Shown: positions 5,996 through 6,887 of the stretch, in pieces
Layout of the letters: every line of letters begins with the position of its first letter
Numbering within the stretch: the stretch's first letter is position 1
Source: an uncultured Burkholderiales bacterium
GTDB taxonomy: Bacteria; Pseudomonadota; Gammaproteobacteria; Burkholderiales; Burkholderiaceae_C
Length of the DNA stretch: 6,887 nucleotides
Direction of reading: 5' to 3'
Assembly: GCA_903953985.1 (NCBI GenBank)
Contig: CAJBLW010000567.1
Span: forward strand, 1-6,887
Position numbers and translations under genes: made by a program
The notes under the pieces: generated by a model
What the model was told of the DNA's origin: nothing
Seen by the model: only the letters and a program-made list of their open reading frames with translations
Database searches by the model: none

Positions 5996-6887
5996 CGCGA
6001 ACCTCGAAGTGGGTGGGTTTGTCCAAGGATTTGTGGCCTTTCATGACCCAGGCGGCCGTCCAGTCCAACAAGGTGTCCAGCGCCACCGAGGGCGGGCCCC
6101 ACAGGGCATCGGCCTTGCGGCAATCGACCAACCAGGCGGTGGAGCCTTCGGTGTCGGTGAACTGCACGGTTTTGCCCATGCGCTTGGCCAGGCGTGTGGC
6201 GACATCGCGGATCGAGATGGGCGGGCCGCTGAGGTTGATGGCCGAGGTAGGCGTGGTGCAGGCGCTCAGGGCGCGCAAGGCCAGGTCGTTGGCATCGCCT
6301 TGCCAGATGATGTTGGCGTGGCCCATGGCCACCGACAGAGGCTGCCCCTGCCAAATGGTGCGCGCCACATCGTGCAGCACGCCGTAGCGCATGTCGATGG
6401 CGTAAGACAGGCGCAGCAGGCAGCCCGCAGTTTGGTGTTCGTGCGAGAAGTGTTCGAACATGCGTTCACGGGCCACACACGAATTGGCGTATTCGCCAGG
6501 TGGCGTGGGCGCCAGGCTTTCGGGGGCGCCGGGGCCATGCACGTCGACAAAGGGGTAAACGCAGGCGGTGGAAAACGCCACGATGCGGGCGTTTTTATAG
6601 CGTTGTGCAACCAGTGCGGGCACATGGGCGTTCATGGCCCAGGTGAGCCATTCGCTGCCTTGCGAGCCGAATTTTCGGCCGGCCATGAACACCACGTTGG
6701 GCGCATCGGGCAAGGCCGCCAGAGCTTCGGCCGAGAGCAAGTCGGCCAGAATGCATTCAACGCCCTGGGCACTCAGGCTGCGTTGCAGTTGTGGGTTTGA
6801 AAACCGTGCCACACCGATCACGCGTTTGTGGGGGGCAGCTCGCTTGGCCATGCGCGCCAGCGTGGGGCCCATTTTGCCCGCCACCCC
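5982..6887 (-). CDS. NAD(P)-dependent epimerase/dehydratase-like extended SDR, N-terminus beyond window
   Basis: The frame is open to the right edge and begins there with GVAGKMG, which matches the GxxGxxG dinucleotide-binding loop. The true start, probably some ten residues earlier, lies outside the window, so the GTG at 6884 is not the start. About 301 residues are visible. Numbering that GTG as residue 1, Rossmann features follow: an acidic residue near the end of a strand (ADLL, 47-50), VVFMAGR at 64-70 in place of the usual hAG segment, and the strand-five motif FSTACVYP (104-111) with T106 as the equivalent of the catalytic Ser/Thr. The expected active-site Tyr is Y132 in GEYANSC, but four residues later there is Cys (C136) in place of the Lys of YxxxK. 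Extended SDRs oxidize, epimerize or dehydrate sugars and sugar acids with NAD(P). Here the altered active site leaves catalysis uncertain, though the nucleotide-binding fold is clear. Its TGA overlaps the next gene's start by 14 nt, indicating one operon. The cluster evidently continues upstream. Confidence 0.85.
   Translation of the reverse strand, partial: GVAGKMGPTLARMAKRAAPHKRVIGVARFSNPQLQRSLSAQGVECILADLLSAEALAALPDAPNVVFMAGRKFGSQGSEWLTWAMNAHVPALVAQRYKNARIVAFSTACVYPFVDVHGPGAPESLAPTPPGEYANSCVARERMFEHFSHEHQTAGCLLRLSYAIDMRYGVLHDVARTIWQGQPLSVAMGHANIIWQGDANDLALRALSACTTPTSAINLSGPPISIRDVATRLAKRMGKTVQFTDTEGSTAWLVDCRKADALWGPPSVALDTLLDWTAAWVMKGHKSLDKPTHFEVRDGHY
6002..6005 (-). promoter_or_regulatory. 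Ribosome binding site of the DHDPS-like gene, inside the upstream coding region
   Basis: The minus strand reads GAGG six bases before the ATG at 5995, lying within the last codons of the upstream SDR gene. It supports the chosen start and the 14-nt gene overlap. Confidence 0.65.

Noticed and set aside
6882..6884. GTG as start of the SDR gene
   Set aside because: It falls inside the GxxGxxG dinucleotide-binding loop (GVAGKMG), so the first beta strand must lie upstream, beyond the window edge.
1..6887. CRISPR arrays, tRNA/rRNA genes, insertion sequences, phage or defence genes
   Set aside because: No spaced direct repeats, RNA-gene motifs, transposase-like frames or terminal inverted repeats were seen; the window is filled by metabolic genes.

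Overview
The window looks like a catabolic and transport gene cluster from a GC-rich betaproteobacterium, most likely a member of the Burkholderiales (Comamonadaceae, Alcaligenaceae and relatives). The GC content is about 60% judged by eye. The main clue to the organism is a complete tripartite tricarboxylate transporter (TTT) set with a Bug-type periplasmic binding protein, a family strongly expanded in that order. The assignment to a lineage is an inference from gene content and not from a marker gene.

All seven genes lie on the minus strand and are packed as one transcription unit running from the right end of the window to the left. In transcription order they are: (1) an NAD(P)-binding extended SDR or epimerase-like protein, whose first few residues lie beyond the right edge; (2) a DHDPS/N-acetylneuraminate-lyase superfamily aldolase or dehydratase that overlaps gene 1 by 14 nt; (3) tctC, the periplasmic solute-binding protein, after a 68-nt gap containing a terminator-like hairpin; (4) tctB, after a 52-nt gap with a strong GC hairpin; (5) tctA, joined to tctB by TGATG; (6) a TIM-barrel sugar isomerase/epimerase joined to tctA by ATGA; and (7) an enolase-superfamily enzyme that runs off the left edge with about 300 residues visible. 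No stretch of 300 bases lacks a gene.

The set fits uptake of an organic (sugar) acid by TctABC. It would then be processed by some combination of the enolase-superfamily enzyme (proton abstraction, dehydratase or racemase-like), the TIM-barrel isomerase, the SDR oxidoreductase and the Schiff-base aldolase/dehydratase. Three of the enzymes differ from the characterised members of their families at visible active-site positions. The SDR lacks the YxxxK lysine. The isomerase has Gln in place of the fourth-ligand His and lacks the His three residues after the metal Asp. The DHDPS-like enzyme keeps the Schiff-base Lys and the Tyr but lacks the DapA arginine and carries a C-terminal extension. The substrate is therefore unknown and the pathway may be uncharacterised. 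No regulator is visible in the window.
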